DNA of 46,030 nucleotides from Aeromonas aquatica (lineage in GTDB: Bacteria; Pseudomonadota; Gammaproteobacteria; Enterobacterales; Aeromonadaceae). Each line of letters begins with the position of its first letter. Within the stretch, counting starts at the first letter, position 1. The notes under the pieces were generated by a model. That model was not told where the DNA came from and did no database searches. It saw nothing but the letters and a program-made list of their open reading frames with translations. The stretch is taken from assembly GCF_000764655.1 (NCBI RefSeq), contig NZ_JRGL01000094.1:1-46030 (forward strand). Reading direction: 5' to 3'. A program made the position numbers and the translations under genes. Shown in pieces: positions 8,621-16,728 of the stretch.

Positions 8621-9661
8621 ATGAAAAGACTCATCGCGGTACTGATCACCATGCTCCATCTCGCTTCTGCCCAGGCCGGCATGCTCCACTACGCCGAGGG
8701 CTTCAACCATCACTCGGCCCTGCTCGACGAAACCCGGCAATACAGCGTCTACCTGCCGGATGACTACGAACAAAAGCCAGATCAGCACTTCCCCGTGCTC
8801 TATCTGCTCGACGGGGAGAAATTCCTGATCGAGGTCGCGGGCATCACCCAGGCGCTGCGGGCCGGGCTGAACCCGGCGATCCCGTCCCTCATCATAGTGG
8901 CGGTGCACAACAGGGACCGGATGCGGGATTACACCCCGAGCCATACCATGGTGCTGCCCAATGGGGAGCCCGCGGGAGCCGGTTATGCCAAGACTGGAGG
9001 CGGCCCTGCCTTCATGCAGTACCTGACCCGGGAGCTGCGCCCGCTCATCGAGGGCCGGTATCGCACCGCCTCGCCGGCCCTGCTGGTGGGCCACTCTCTC
9101 GGGGGCTTGCTGGCCCTGGACACGGTGGCAAGAGACGCCGGTCAGTTTCAGGGCTACCTCTCGGTCGATGCCAGCCTCTGGTTCGACTATCCGGCCAACT
9201 ATCAGCGCATCGAGCGGGCCCTGACCCATCCGCTCAAGCACGCTTCATCACTGTTTATCGCGGTGGCCAACAACCCCTACACGCCGGGGTTCGGGCGCTC
9301 CGAGTTTCACCGGGATCACCTGCGCCAATTTGCCCGAAGCGTAGCGGCGCAGCCCGGCCAGAACCTGCACGTCACCAGTCGCTACTTTGAAGAGGAAGAT
9401 CACCATTCGGTCTATCACCTGGCGGTCTATCAGGGGCTGCAGTGGCTGTTTCGGGGCTACCGGCTGGACTTGACCCCCGGGGTCTTCACCCGGCAGGCGG
9501 TCATCGCCCGCTACGATGCCCTGAACAGGCAGCTCGGCAGCGAGCTCAAGCCGGAGCGGGAGAACCTGATGGACATCAGGGACAAGGCCAAACGCTGGCC
9601 CCAGATGCAGTTCTCCCCGGCAGAGGCCGACGCCCTGCTCGAACACTATTACGGACAATAA
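8621..9661 (+). CDS. Exported alpha/beta-hydrolase esterase, probable siderophore esterase
   Basis: 346 residues with a cleavable signal peptide (MKRLIAVLITMLHLASAQA), so it is periplasmic. It belongs to the esterase D / Fes-IroE superfamily (PF00756 type): YSVYLPDDY near the start, FPVLYLLDGEKF, and the nucleophile motif GHSLGG with Ser159. An acidic residue and the His of EEDHHSVYH complete a plausible triad. It starts 67 bp after the receptor stop on the same strand, so the two are probably co-transcribed. Exported esterases next to receptors (IroE, PfeE) cut the ester backbone of catecholate siderophores to free iron; that role is inferred from family and context. A C-terminal tail of about 60 charged residues extends beyond the usual catalytic domain. 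No strong ribosome site is seen. Confidence 0.75.
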   Translation: MKRLIAVLITMLHLASAQAGMLHYAEGFNHHSALLDETRQYSVYLPDDYEQKPDQHFPVLYLLDGEKFLIEVAGITQALRAGLNPAIPSLIIVAVHNRDRMRDYTPSHTMVLPNGEPAGAGYAKTGGGPAFMQYLTRELRPLIEGRYRTASPALLVGHSLGGLLALDTVARDAGQFQGYLSVDASLWFDYPANYQRIERALTHPLKHASSLFIAVANNPYTPGFGRSEFHRDHLRQFARSVAAQPGQNLHVTSRYFEEEDHHSVYHLAVYQGLQWLFRGYRLDLTPGVFTRQAVIARYDALNRQLGSELKPERENLMDIRDKAKRWPQMQFSPAEADALLEHYYGQ

Positions 9662-9738
9662 GCCAAGCCCTGGCGGCAACTCGCGCTCAGCCGGTTGCAA
9701 AGATGAGAGTTTGATCCAGGGGGCTCGCCGTTCCTGTC

Positions 9739-10130
9739 ATTTGGCTTTTCTGTGTCTGGATCCGTCACAGCGCAGCCGGGGGCGGGTATCGGCTCGGGGG
9801 CAGGGGTGACTACACTGCCTGGGTCGATGCGGCCCGTGGGAACCCGGCGCATGCGATCACACAGAGGAGTGGCCTATGGCTGTTGCATGGAAGAGATCGA
9901 TGTTGCTGGCGCTGCTGCCAGTGGTGAGCCTGGTGTCCGGTTGTGCCATCGTCACCCCGGCCCCCGTCGAGTATCTGCCGCAGGATCCGCCGCCCGGTGG
10001 CCTCGCGTACGGGAAGAAGGTCTATGTGGACGATGGTCAGTGCCCGGCCAGTCAGGTGAAGCAGCTGATCGGCGGCGATGCCAAGCGGAATATCCCGCGT
10101 CAGGTGGAGTGTGTGCCCAGACCACAATGA
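9739..10130 (+). repeat. Diverged direct repeat, copy B
   Basis: This is the partner of 4883-5289. It keeps a terminator-like TTGGCTTTTC tail although no complete hairpin precedes it, as expected if the segment was copied from a place downstream of a terminator. Confidence 0.65.
9876..10130 (+). CDS. Small conserved lipoprotein, copy 2
   Basis: 84 residues from ATG 9876, with AGAGGAG upstream. It is a paralogue of the gene at 5035-5289: same length, a lipobox at LVSGC, and the shared phrases QDPPPG, YGK, YVDDGQCP, LIGGDA, NIPR and ending VECVPRPQ. The signal peptide and the first mature residues have diverged more than the C-terminal half. Function is unknown. Together with copy 1 it brackets the AraC-receptor-esterase module, and both copies carry a similar upstream segment beginning TGTGTCTGGATCCGTC (4897 and 9751). 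The gene ends just before a strong two-way terminator. Confidence 0.7.
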   Translation: MAVAWKRSMLLALLPVVSLVSGCAIVTPAPVEYLPQDPPPGGLAYGKKVYVDDGQCPASQVKQLIGGDAKRNIPRQVECVPRPQ

Positions 10131-10162
10131 TAAGTGGGCTGGGGGAGTGAAATATGTTGTAA

Positions 10163-10196
10163 AAAAGAGCCAAGGCAGTTGCCTTGGCTCTTTTTT
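10163..10196. terminator. Two-way rho-independent terminator
   Basis: A near-perfect palindrome (AAAGAGCCAAGGCA / TGCCTTGGCTCTTT) with A tract on one side and T tract on the other. It lies between the convergent lipoprotein gene (+) and prpF (-) and can serve both strands. Confidence 0.9.
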
Positions 10197-10220
10197 ATGG
10201 TTCAAAGGGGGATGCTCGGG

Positions 10221-11408
10221 CTAGAAGGCATCCCCCGGCACCCGTACCCAGCCTTCCATCAGGATGCGGGCGGAGCGGGACATCACCGCCTTGGTCACCG
10301 TCCAGTCCCCGTCCACTTGCCGCGCCTGGGCCCCCACCCGCAAGGTACCGGACGGGTGGCCGAAGCGCACCGCCTCCCGCTCGCCGCCACCGGCGGCAAT
10401 GTTGACGAGGGTGCCGGGGATGGCCGCGGCGGTGCCGATGGCCACCGCGCAGGTGCCCATCATGGCGTGGTGCAGCTTGCCCATGGAGAGCGCCCGCACC
10501 AGCAGATCGACGTCCCCTGCCTTGACTTGTTTGCCGCTGGCACTGAGGTAATCCTTCGGCTTGGCCACGAAGGCCACCTTGGGGGTGTGCTGGCGGGTCG
10601 CCGCCTCTGCCGCCGTCTTGATGAGCCCCATGCGCAGGGCGCCGGCGACGCGGATCGCCTCGAAGCGGGCGAGGGCGTCGGGGTCTGTGTTGATCTGCTC
10701 GCGCAACTCGGTGCCGCTGTAGCCAATCTCATCGGCGTTGACGAACACCGTGGGGATGCCGGCGCTGATCAGGGTGGCCTTGATGGTGCCAAGGCCGGGG
10801 ACCTCCAGCTCGTCTATCAGATTGCCGGTGGGGAAGAGGGCACCGCCGTCTTCACCGTCGTCTGAGGGGTCGAGAAACTCCAGCACGATTTCGGCGGCGG
10901 GGAAGGTGACCCCGTCCAGCTCGAAGTCGCCGGTCTCCTGTACCTGACCGTTGCTCACCGGCACCTGGGCGATGATGCTCTTGCCAATGTTGGCCTGCCA
11001 GATCCGCACCACGCAGATGCCGTTGTCCGGGATGCGGGCCGGGTCCACCAGACCGGCGTGGATGGCGAAGGCGCCGGCACCGGTGGAGAGGTTGCCGCAG
11101 TTGCCGCTCCAGTCCACGAACGCCTTGTCGATGGCGATCTGGCCGTAGAGGTAATCCACGTCGTGATCGGGCTGCTGGCTCTTGGAGAGGATCACGCACT
11201 TGGAGGTGGAAGAGGTGGCGCCCCCCATGCCGTCGATATGGGCGCTGTAGGGATCCGGGCTGCCGATGACCCGCATAAACAGCTTGTCGCGGGCCGGGCC
11301 CGGTACCTGGCAGCGCTCTGGCAGGTCCTGCAGACGGAAGAAGACGCCCTTGCTGGTGCCGCCGCGCAGATAGGTGGCCGGGATTCTGATTTGAGGTGTG
11401 TGGACCAT
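10221..11408 (-). CDS. prpF: PrpF, 2-methylaconitate cis-trans isomerase (AcnD accessory protein)
   Basis: 395 residues of the PrpF family (diaminopimelate-epimerase fold). The N-terminal IPATYLRGGTSKGVFF is the family signature, and SGNCGNLSTGAG carries the conserved Cys region. Other family stretches include IDGMGGATSSTSK, MGKLHHAMMGT and HPSGTLRVGA. PrpF isomerises the 2-methylaconitate made by AcnD so that the methylcitrate cycle can go on when PrpD is absent. It is the last gene of the minus-strand operon prpB-prpC-acnD-prpF, separated from acnD by a hairpin (11441-11469). Its length matches the family. Cytoplasmic. Confidence 0.95.
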   Translation of the reverse strand: MVHTPQIRIPATYLRGGTSKGVFFRLQDLPERCQVPGPARDKLFMRVIGSPDPYSAHIDGMGGATSSTSKCVILSKSQQPDHDVDYLYGQIAIDKAFVDWSGNCGNLSTGAGAFAIHAGLVDPARIPDNGICVVRIWQANIGKSIIAQVPVSNGQVQETGDFELDGVTFPAAEIVLEFLDPSDDGEDGGALFPTGNLIDELEVPGLGTIKATLISAGIPTVFVNADEIGYSGTELREQINTDPDALARFEAIRVAGALRMGLIKTAAEAATRQHTPKVAFVAKPKDYLSASGKQVKAGDVDLLVRALSMGKLHHAMMGTCAVAIGTAAAIPGTLVNIAAGGGEREAVRFGHPSGTLRVGAQARQVDGDWTVTKAVMSRSARILMEGWVRVPGDAF

Positions 11409-11440
11409 AGGATTGTCCTGATCGTGCTTGTTCGGGATAG

Positions 11441-11469
11441 AAGACGGCAGCCTGGGTGGCTGCCGTCTT
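11441..11469 (-). other. Intercistronic hairpin acnD/prpF
   Basis: A perfect 12-bp stem AAGACGGCAGCC / GGCTGCCGTCTT with a 5-nt loop in the acnD-prpF gap. There is no T tract on the minus strand, so it is more likely an mRNA-stability or partial read-through element than a full terminator. Confidence 0.7.
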
Positions 11470-11479
11470 GACGTTAGGC

Positions 11480-14095
11480 TCAGCTGGCGGCCTTGTGGGT
11501 CGTCGACTCCAGGAAGTCCTGGGCGAAGCGTTGCAGCACGCCACCCGCCTCGTAGACCGAGACCTCCTCGGCGGTGTCGAGGCGGCAGGTCATGGGCACC
11601 TCTATCACCTCGCCGCTGCGACGGCGAACCACCAGGGTAAGATCTGCGCGAGGCTGGCGCTTGCCCACCACATCGTACGTCTCGGTGCCGTCCAGGCCAA
11701 GGGTCAGGCGAGTGGTGCCCGGCTTGAACTCCAGGGGCAACACCCCCATGCCGATCAGGTTGGTGCGGTGAATGCGCTCGAAGCCTTCCGCCGCTATCAC
11801 CTCCACCCCCGCCAGCCGTACCCCCTTTGCCGCCCAGTCACGGGAAGACCCTTGCCCGTAGTCGGCGCCGGCGACGATGATCAGCGGCTGTTTGCGCGCC
11901 ATGTAGGTCTCGATGGCTTCCCACATCCGCATCACCTTGCCTTCCGGCTCGACGCGGGCCAGGGACCCCTTCTTCACCACGCCGTTCACTACCGCCATCT
12001 CGTTGACCAGCTGGGGATTGGCGAAGGTGGCGCGCTGGGCGGTCAGGTGATCGCCACGGTGGGTGGCGTAGGAGTTGAAGTCCTCCTCCGGCAGGCCCAT
12101 CTTCGCCAGATAATCGCCGGCCGCGCTGCTGCGCATGATGGCGTTGGACGGCGACAGGTGGTCGGTGGTGATGTTGTCCGGCAACACCGCCAGCGGCCGC
12201 ATGCCACTCAGGGTCCGCTCACCGGCTAATGCACCCTCCCAGTAGGGTGGGCGGCGGATATAGGTGCTCTGCGGGCGCCAGTCATACAGGGGCGCGACCT
12301 TGGGACCATGGTCTTCCTCTATGGTGAACATGGGGATATAGACCTGACGGAACTGCGCCGGTTTGACCGAGGCCTTGACCACGGCGTCGATCTCCTCATC
12401 CGTTGGCCAGATGTCCTTGAGGCGAACTTCCTTGCCGTCCACCACCCCCAGCACATCCTTCTCGATGTCGAAGCGGATGGTACCGGCGATGGCGTAGGCC
12501 ACCACCAGCGGCGGCGAGGCGAGGAAGGCCTGCTTGGCATAGGGATGGATGCGGCCGTCGAAGTTGCGGTTGCCTGACAGCACGGCGGTGGCGTACAGGT
12601 CGCGGGCGATGATCTCCTGCGAGATGGCGGGATCCAGGGCGCCGGACATGCCGTTGCAGGTGGTGCAGGCGAAGCCCACTATGCCAAAGCCGAGTTGGGA
12701 AAGCTCCTCGTCCAGACCCGCCTCTTTCAGGTAGAGGGCGACCGTCTTGGAGCCGGGGGCCAGGGAGGATTTCACCCAGGGCTTGCGCACCAGGCCGAGC
12801 TGGTTGGCGTTGCGGGCCAGCAATCCTGCCGCAATCACGTTGCGCGGGTTGCTGGTGTTGGTGCAGCTGGTGATGGCGGCGATGATCACGGCCCCATCCG
12901 GCAGCATGCCCTCGGCCTCCTGGGCGCGGGCCTTGTCCAGATCCACGGCGATACCTCGATCGCGCAGATCGGCCACCGGCAGGCGGCGATGGGGGTTGGA
13001 CGGGCCCGCCAGGGTGCGCACCACGGTGGAGAGATCGAAGCTGAGCACGCGCTCGTATTGGGCGCTCGCCAGGGCGTCGGCCCAGAGGCCCGCCTCCTTG
13101 GCATAGGTCTCCACCAGCTTGACCTGTTCGCCGTCACGGCCGGTCAGGCGCAGGTAGTCGAGGGTCTGGTGGTCGATGAAGAACATGGCCGCGGTGGCGC
13201 CATATTCCGGCGCCATGTTGGAGATGGTGGCGCGATCGCCCAGCGTCAGGGCGGCGGCGCCCTCACCACGGAACTCCAGATAGGCGCCGACCACCTTTTG
13301 CTGACGCAGGAACTCGGTGAGGGACAGCACCACGTCGGTGGCGGTGATGCCGGGTTGCGGCTTGCCGGTCAGCTCGACGCCGACGATCTCCGGCAGGCGC
13401 ATCCAGGAGGCGCGCCCCAGCATCACGTTCTCGGCTTCGAGGCCGCCGACGCCGATGGCGATGACGCCGAGGGCATCCACGTGGGGGGTGTGACTGTCGG
13501 TGCCGACGCAGGTATCCGGGTAGGCCACGCCGCGATCGTTGTGGATGACCGGCGACATCTTCTCCAGGTTGATCTGGTGCATGATGCCGTTGCCGGGCTG
13601 GATCACCTCGATGTTCTTGAACGCCAGCTTGGTCCAGTTGATGAAGTGGAAGCGATCCTCGTTGCGGCGATCCTCGATGGCGCGGTTCTTCTCGAATGCC
13701 TGGGGATCGAAGCCGCCGCACTCCACTGCCAATGAATGATCGACGATCAGCTGCACCGGCACCACGGGGTTGACCTGGGCGGGATCGCCGCCCTGATCGG
13801 CGATGGCGTCACGCAGGCCCGCCAAATCCACCAGAGCGGTCTGGCCCAGGATGTCGTGGCACACCACCCGGGCCGGATACCAGGGGAAGTCGCGCTCACG
13901 TTTGCCCTGCGCAATCTGGGTCAGACACTCGGTGAGGATGGCCGGATCGCACTTGCGCACCAGGTTCTCGGCGTGCACCCGGGAGGTGTAGGGCAGCCTG
14001 TCCCAGGCGCCAGGGACGATTGCTTCGACCGCCGCACGGGCGTCGAAGTAGTCCAGCGCCGTGCCGGGCAGCGGCTTGCGATAGTTGCTGTTCAT
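11480..14095 (-). CDS. acnD: AcnD, Fe/S-dependent 2-methylcitrate dehydratase
   Basis: 871 residues of the aconitase A-like family. The three [4Fe-4S] cysteines are visible: Cys411 in SCTNTSN, and Cys477 and Cys480 in ACTTCNGM. The swivelling C-terminal domain carries GADYGQGSSRDWAAKG. Together with PrpF it dehydrates 2-methylcitrate to 2-methyl-cis-aconitate. The ATG at 14095 is preceded by CAGGAG. It overlaps the stop of the upstream 52-codon open frame as TGATG, so translation is probably coupled. A longer open frame reaches 14155 but runs into the duplicated DNA and is not the natural start. The first 45 codons are duplicated just upstream. In this operon AcnD replaces the iron-independent PrpD used by other enterics. 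Confidence 0.95.
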   Translation of the reverse strand: MNSNYRKPLPGTALDYFDARAAVEAIVPGAWDRLPYTSRVHAENLVRKCDPAILTECLTQIAQGKRERDFPWYPARVVCHDILGQTALVDLAGLRDAIADQGGDPAQVNPVVPVQLIVDHSLAVECGGFDPQAFEKNRAIEDRRNEDRFHFINWTKLAFKNIEVIQPGNGIMHQINLEKMSPVIHNDRGVAYPDTCVGTDSHTPHVDALGVIAIGVGGLEAENVMLGRASWMRLPEIVGVELTGKPQPGITATDVVLSLTEFLRQQKVVGAYLEFRGEGAAALTLGDRATISNMAPEYGATAAMFFIDHQTLDYLRLTGRDGEQVKLVETYAKEAGLWADALASAQYERVLSFDLSTVVRTLAGPSNPHRRLPVADLRDRGIAVDLDKARAQEAEGMLPDGAVIIAAITSCTNTSNPRNVIAAGLLARNANQLGLVRKPWVKSSLAPGSKTVALYLKEAGLDEELSQLGFGIVGFACTTCNGMSGALDPAISQEIIARDLYATAVLSGNRNFDGRIHPYAKQAFLASPPLVVAYAIAGTIRFDIEKDVLGVVDGKEVRLKDIWPTDEEIDAVVKASVKPAQFRQVYIPMFTIEEDHGPKVAPLYDWRPQSTYIRRPPYWEGALAGERTLSGMRPLAVLPDNITTDHLSPSNAIMRSSAAGDYLAKMGLPEEDFNSYATHRGDHLTAQRATFANPQLVNEMAVVNGVVKKGSLARVEPEGKVMRMWEAIETYMARKQPLIIVAGADYGQGSSRDWAAKGVRLAGVEVIAAEGFERIHRTNLIGMGVLPLEFKPGTTRLTLGLDGTETYDVVGKRQPRADLTLVVRRRSGEVIEVPMTCRLDTAEEVSVYEAGGVLQRFAQDFLESTTHKAAS

Positions 14096-14253
14096 CACTT
14101 GCGCTCCTGATTCTTCTCGGCGTGCACCCGGGAGGTGTAGGGAAGGCGGTCCCAAGCACCGGGGACTATGGCTTCGACCGCCGCACGGGCGTCGAAGTAG
14201 TCCAGCGCCGTGCCGGGCAGGGGCTTGCGGTATTGAGTGTTCAGGCTGTTCAT
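14095..14253 (-). pseudogene. Truncated duplicate of the acnD 5' end (52 codons)
   Basis: The frame starts at ATG 14253, preceded by AAGGAG and overlapping the prpC stop as TGATG, and ends in TGA at 14097-14095, which overlaps the acnD start in the same TGATG fashion. From residue 8 onward, 39 residues are identical to AcnD residues 5-43. Yet the DNA differs at about ten positions, all silent by my reading, and the first residues differ ([10 protein letters not shown] against MNSNYRK). The last residues KNQERK come from fusion to the copied ribosome-site region. It therefore looks like the stub of a different acnD allele rather than a fresh tandem duplication. It may still be translated as a leader peptide that hands ribosomes to acnD. 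Confidence 0.8.
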
Positions 14254-15413
14254 CAGGTGCGCTCCTTGAGCGGCACGAACTTGAGATCTTCCGGGCCGAC
14301 GTAGTTGGCGCTCGGGCGGATGATCTTGCCGTCGATGCGCTGCTCGATGACGTGGGCCGACCAGCCGGAGGTGCGGGCGATGACGAACAGCGGGGTAAAC
14401 ATGGCGGTGGGCACCCCCATCATGTGGTAGCTGACGGCGCTGAACCAGTCGAGGTTCGGGAACATCTTCTTGGCGTCCCACATCACCTCTTCGAGACGTG
14501 CGGCGATGTCGAACATCTTGGTGTTGTGCTGTTCCTCGCTGAGCTCGCGCGCCACCTCCTTGATCACCTTGTTGCGGGGATCGGAGACGGTGTAGACCGG
14601 GTGGCCGAAACCGATGACCACTTCCTTCTTCTCGACCCGGGCGCGGATGTCGGCCTCGGCCTCGGCCGGATTGTCATAGCGCTTCTGGATCTCGAAGGCC
14701 ACCTCGTTGGCGCCGCCGTGCTTGGGCCCGCGCAGGGCACCGATGGCGCCGGTGATGCAGGAGAACATGTCGGAGCCGGTACCGGCGATGACGCGGCCGG
14801 TGAAGGTGGAGGCGTTGAACTCATGCTCGGCGTAGAGGATGAGGGAGGTGTGCATGGCGCGCACCCAGGAGTCGCGCGGCTTCTCGCCGTGCAGCAGGTG
14901 CAAGAAGTGGCCACCGATGGAGTCGTCGTCGGTCTCGACGTGGATGCGCTTGCCGTTGTGGCTGAAGTGATACCAGTAGAGCAGCACCGAGCCGAGGCAA
15001 GCCATCAGCTTGTCGGCGATGTCGCGGGCGCCCGGGTGATTGTGATCGTCCTTCTCGGGGGAGAGGCAACCCAGCACGGAGACGGCGGTGCGCATCACAT
15101 CCATGGGATGGGCGGACGGGGGCAACTGCTCCAGGGCTGTCTTGACCCCGGCCGGCAGGCCGCGCAGGGCCTTCAGCTTGGCCTTGTAGCCCGCCAGCTC
15201 GGCGGCGTTCGGCAGCTTGCCGTGCACCAGCAGGTGGGCGATCTCTTCGAATTCACAGCTGGTGGCGACATCCAGGATGTCGTAGCCACGGTAGTGCAGA
15301 TCGTTGCCGGAGAGGCCGACGGTGCACAGGGCGGTGTTGCCGGCGGCGGTGCCGGAGAGGGCGACGGATTTCTTCGGCTTGAAGCCGGTAGTGGTTTCTG
15401 AAATGGCGCTCAT
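14253..15413 (-). CDS. prpC: PrpC, 2-methylcitrate synthase
   Basis: 386 residues of the citrate synthase family. ATG 15413 is chosen because GAGGAA sits 7 nt upstream; the ATG at 15428 overlaps that site. Visible family motifs are [14 protein letters not shown] near the N-terminus, [19 protein letters not shown] (catalytic His region), IGFGHPVY and the C-terminal [12 protein letters not shown]. It condenses propionyl-CoA with oxaloacetate to 2-methylcitrate, the entry step of the methylcitrate cycle. The short length and motif set fit the PrpC subgroup rather than GltA. Its stop overlaps the next start as TGATG. A hairpin (15445-15469) lies between prpB and prpC. Confidence 0.95.
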   Translation of the reverse strand: MSAISETTTGFKPKKSVALSGTAAGNTALCTVGLSGNDLHYRGYDILDVATSCEFEEIAHLLVHGKLPNAAELAGYKAKLKALRGLPAGVKTALEQLPPSAHPMDVMRTAVSVLGCLSPEKDDHNHPGARDIADKLMACLGSVLLYWYHFSHNGKRIHVETDDDSIGGHFLHLLHGEKPRDSWVRAMHTSLILYAEHEFNASTFTGRVIAGTGSDMFSCITGAIGALRGPKHGGANEVAFEIQKRYDNPAEAEADIRARVEKKEVVIGFGHPVYTVSDPRNKVIKEVARELSEEQHNTKMFDIAARLEEVMWDAKKMFPNLDWFSAVSYHMMGVPTAMFTPLFVIARTSGWSAHVIEQRIDGKIIRPSANYVGPEDLKFVPLKERT

Positions 15414-15444
15414 CACATGTTTCCTCATTCAGTCCGTTGAAGCG

Positions 15445-15469
15445 CCAGCCGCCAGCATGAGGCGGCTGG
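15445..15469 (-). other. Intercistronic hairpin prpB/prpC
   Basis: Stem CCAGCCGCC / GGCGGCTGG with a 7-nt loop in the short prpB-prpC gap, without a T tract. It probably affects mRNA stability or processing. Confidence 0.6.
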
Positions 15470-15477
15470 TCGCCGGC

Positions 15478-16362
15478 TTATTCCTTGGTGAACAGACGAT
15501 CCAGGGTCTGCTCGTAGTGGTGGTAACCGAGGAAGTCGTAGAGGGACTCCCGGGTCTGCATGGTGTCGACCACGGCGCGCTGGTGGCCATCGTGGCGCAG
15601 CTGCTGATAGACGTTGAGGGCTGCCTGGTTGGCCGCGCGGGTGGCGCTCAGGGGGTAGAGCACCATGTCGACGCCGTGCGCCGCCAGGGCCTCCTTGTCA
15701 AACAGCTCCGTCTTGCCGAACTCGGTCATGTTGGCGAGGATGGGCACCCCGGCCGCCTGCTTGAAGCGATCGTACTGCTCCAGTTCGGTGACCGCCTCGG
15801 CGAAGATCATGTCGGCACCCGCTTCCTTGTAGGCGGCGGCGCGCTCGAGGGCCGAGCCCAGCCCTTCCACCGCCAGGGCGTCGGTACGGGCCATGATGAC
15901 GAAGTCCTGATCCTGACGGGCATCCACCGCCGCCTTGATGCGATCCACCATCTCGGTGATGCTGACCACGGCCTTGTTCGGTCTGTGGCCGCAGCGTTTC
16001 TGGGCGACCTGATCTTCCATGTGGACGGCGGCGACCCCGGCGCGCTCGAAGGCGCGGATGGTGCGGGCGATGTTGAAGGCGCCGCCCCAGCCGGTATCGA
16101 TGTCCACCAGCAGGGGAACCTGGGTGGCGGCCGTGATGCGCTCGGCGTCGATCAGCACGTCGTTCATGGAGGTCATGCCGAGATCCGGCAGGCCATAGGA
16201 AGCGTTGGCCACCCCGGCGCCGGACAGATAGAGGGCCTTGAAGCCGCTACGCTCGGCCATCAGCGCCATGTAGGCGTTGATGGTGCCGACGATCTGCAGG
16301 GGTTTTTCGTTGGCAAGGGCGAGGCGAAAACGCTTCCCGGCCGAGGGGGATAGGTTGGACAT
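15478..16362 (-). CDS. prpB: PrpB, 2-methylisocitrate lyase
   Basis: 294 residues of the isocitrate lyase/PEP mutase superfamily. Metal- and substrate-binding signatures are visible: [11 protein letters not shown] (about residues 84-94), MEDQ, and the catalytic loop KRCGH at 122-126 with Cys124. The start at ATG 16362 has AGGAG 7 nt upstream; longer in-frame starts lack this. It splits 2-methylisocitrate into pyruvate and succinate, completing propionyl-CoA oxidation. It is the first gene of the minus-strand operon prpB-prpC-acnD-prpF. No GntR or PrpR regulator gene lies beside it, unlike many other gammaproteobacterial prp loci; instead ACGT-type palindromes precede it. Confidence 0.95.
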   Translation of the reverse strand: MSNLSPSAGKRFRLALANEKPLQIVGTINAYMALMAERSGFKALYLSGAGVANASYGLPDLGMTSMNDVLIDAERITAATQVPLLVDIDTGWGGAFNIARTIRAFERAGVAAVHMEDQVAQKRCGHRPNKAVVSITEMVDRIKAAVDARQDQDFVIMARTDALAVEGLGSALERAAAYKEAGADMIFAEAVTELEQYDRFKQAAGVPILANMTEFGKTELFDKEALAAHGVDMVLYPLSATRAANQAALNVYQQLRHDGHQRAVVDTMQTRESLYDFLGYHHYEQTLDRLFTKE

Positions 16363-16416
16363 TGTGACTCCTTTCATGCTGCTCATGTCTTGCTGCGGAT
16401 AGAACCATCTCACACC

Positions 16417-16432
16417 ACGTTTACGTTAACGT
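16417..16432. promoter_or_regulatory. ACGT half-site array upstream of prpB
   Basis: The bases read ACGTTTACGTTAACGT: three ACGT cores at 6-bp spacing forming two overlapping palindromes, within the near-perfect 16-bp palindrome TTTACGTTAACGTCAA (16420-16435). From memory this resembles operators of the MerR-family regulator LiuR of branched-chain/acyl-CoA catabolism. The regulator itself is not in the window. Confidence 0.5.
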
Positions 16433-16618
16433 CAATGCTGCTTAGGTAGAAGACCCGGCGCTGGCCGGCTCCTCGCCGAGCGGGGCAATACGTCACTCAA
16501 TTCACCTCGATGGCCCCGTCATTCCAGCGTGTTGCCACTGTTAATGGGGCTGTCGCCATGGTAGGTCAGGGGGATTCTGGCCTCTTCATCCCGGGTGGGC
16601 AACGAATTAGACGGGGGG

Positions 16619-16658
16619 TGTCATGAGATGAAAAGTGGCTGTCGCCCGATGCAAAGCG
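16619..16658 (+). promoter_or_regulatory. Shared 40-bp leader element, copy 1
   Basis: It begins TGTCATGAGATG, continues AAAAGTGGCTGTCGC and ends AAAGCG. It matches 25368-25408 at about 32 positions with one 1-base indel. It includes TGTCGC-N8-AA, the form of an AraC-family half-site, and lies about 70 bp before the oxidoreductase start codon. Confidence 0.55.
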
Positions 16659-16659
16659 G

Positions 16660-16669
16660 ACGTTTACGT
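16660..16669. promoter_or_regulatory. ACGT-N2-ACGT palindrome upstream of the oxidoreductase operon
   Basis: ACGTTTACGT, the same core as the array in front of prpB, so the two divergent operons may answer to one regulator. It directly follows the 40-bp element. Confidence 0.45.
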
Positions 16670-16728
16670 AACCCCCTAGATTCACTCTGGACGATGTTTT
16701 CACCCATGAATGAATCTGGAGAACAGCC

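Larger units (their letters stand above)
16363..16728. other. Divergent control region between prpB and the oxidoreductase operon
   Basis: 366 bp without a gene. It holds a triple ACGT half-site array (16417-16432) near prpB, a second ACGT-N2-ACGT site (16660-16669) near the plus-strand operon, and one copy of a 40-bp element shared with 25368-25408. A possible -10 (TAGATT, 16677) with a poor -35 overlapping the end of the 40-bp element suggests an activator-dependent promoter. Confidence 0.6.

Noticed and set aside
9703..9721. Short stretch resembling the 5' end of 16S rRNA (AGAGTTTGATCCAGG)
   Set aside because: Only about 15 bases match and none of the following rRNA sequence is present; chance similarity.
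14095..14155. Extended AcnD start at 14155
   Set aside because: The extra 20 residues come from reading the duplicated upstream DNA in another frame; the ATG at 14095 has a good ribosome site and matches the family start.
16636..16655. Possible sigma-54 promoter (TGGC ... TGC) inside the 40-bp element
   Set aside because: The GG and GC are 12-13 bp apart in the two copies instead of the required 10, and the spacing is not conserved.
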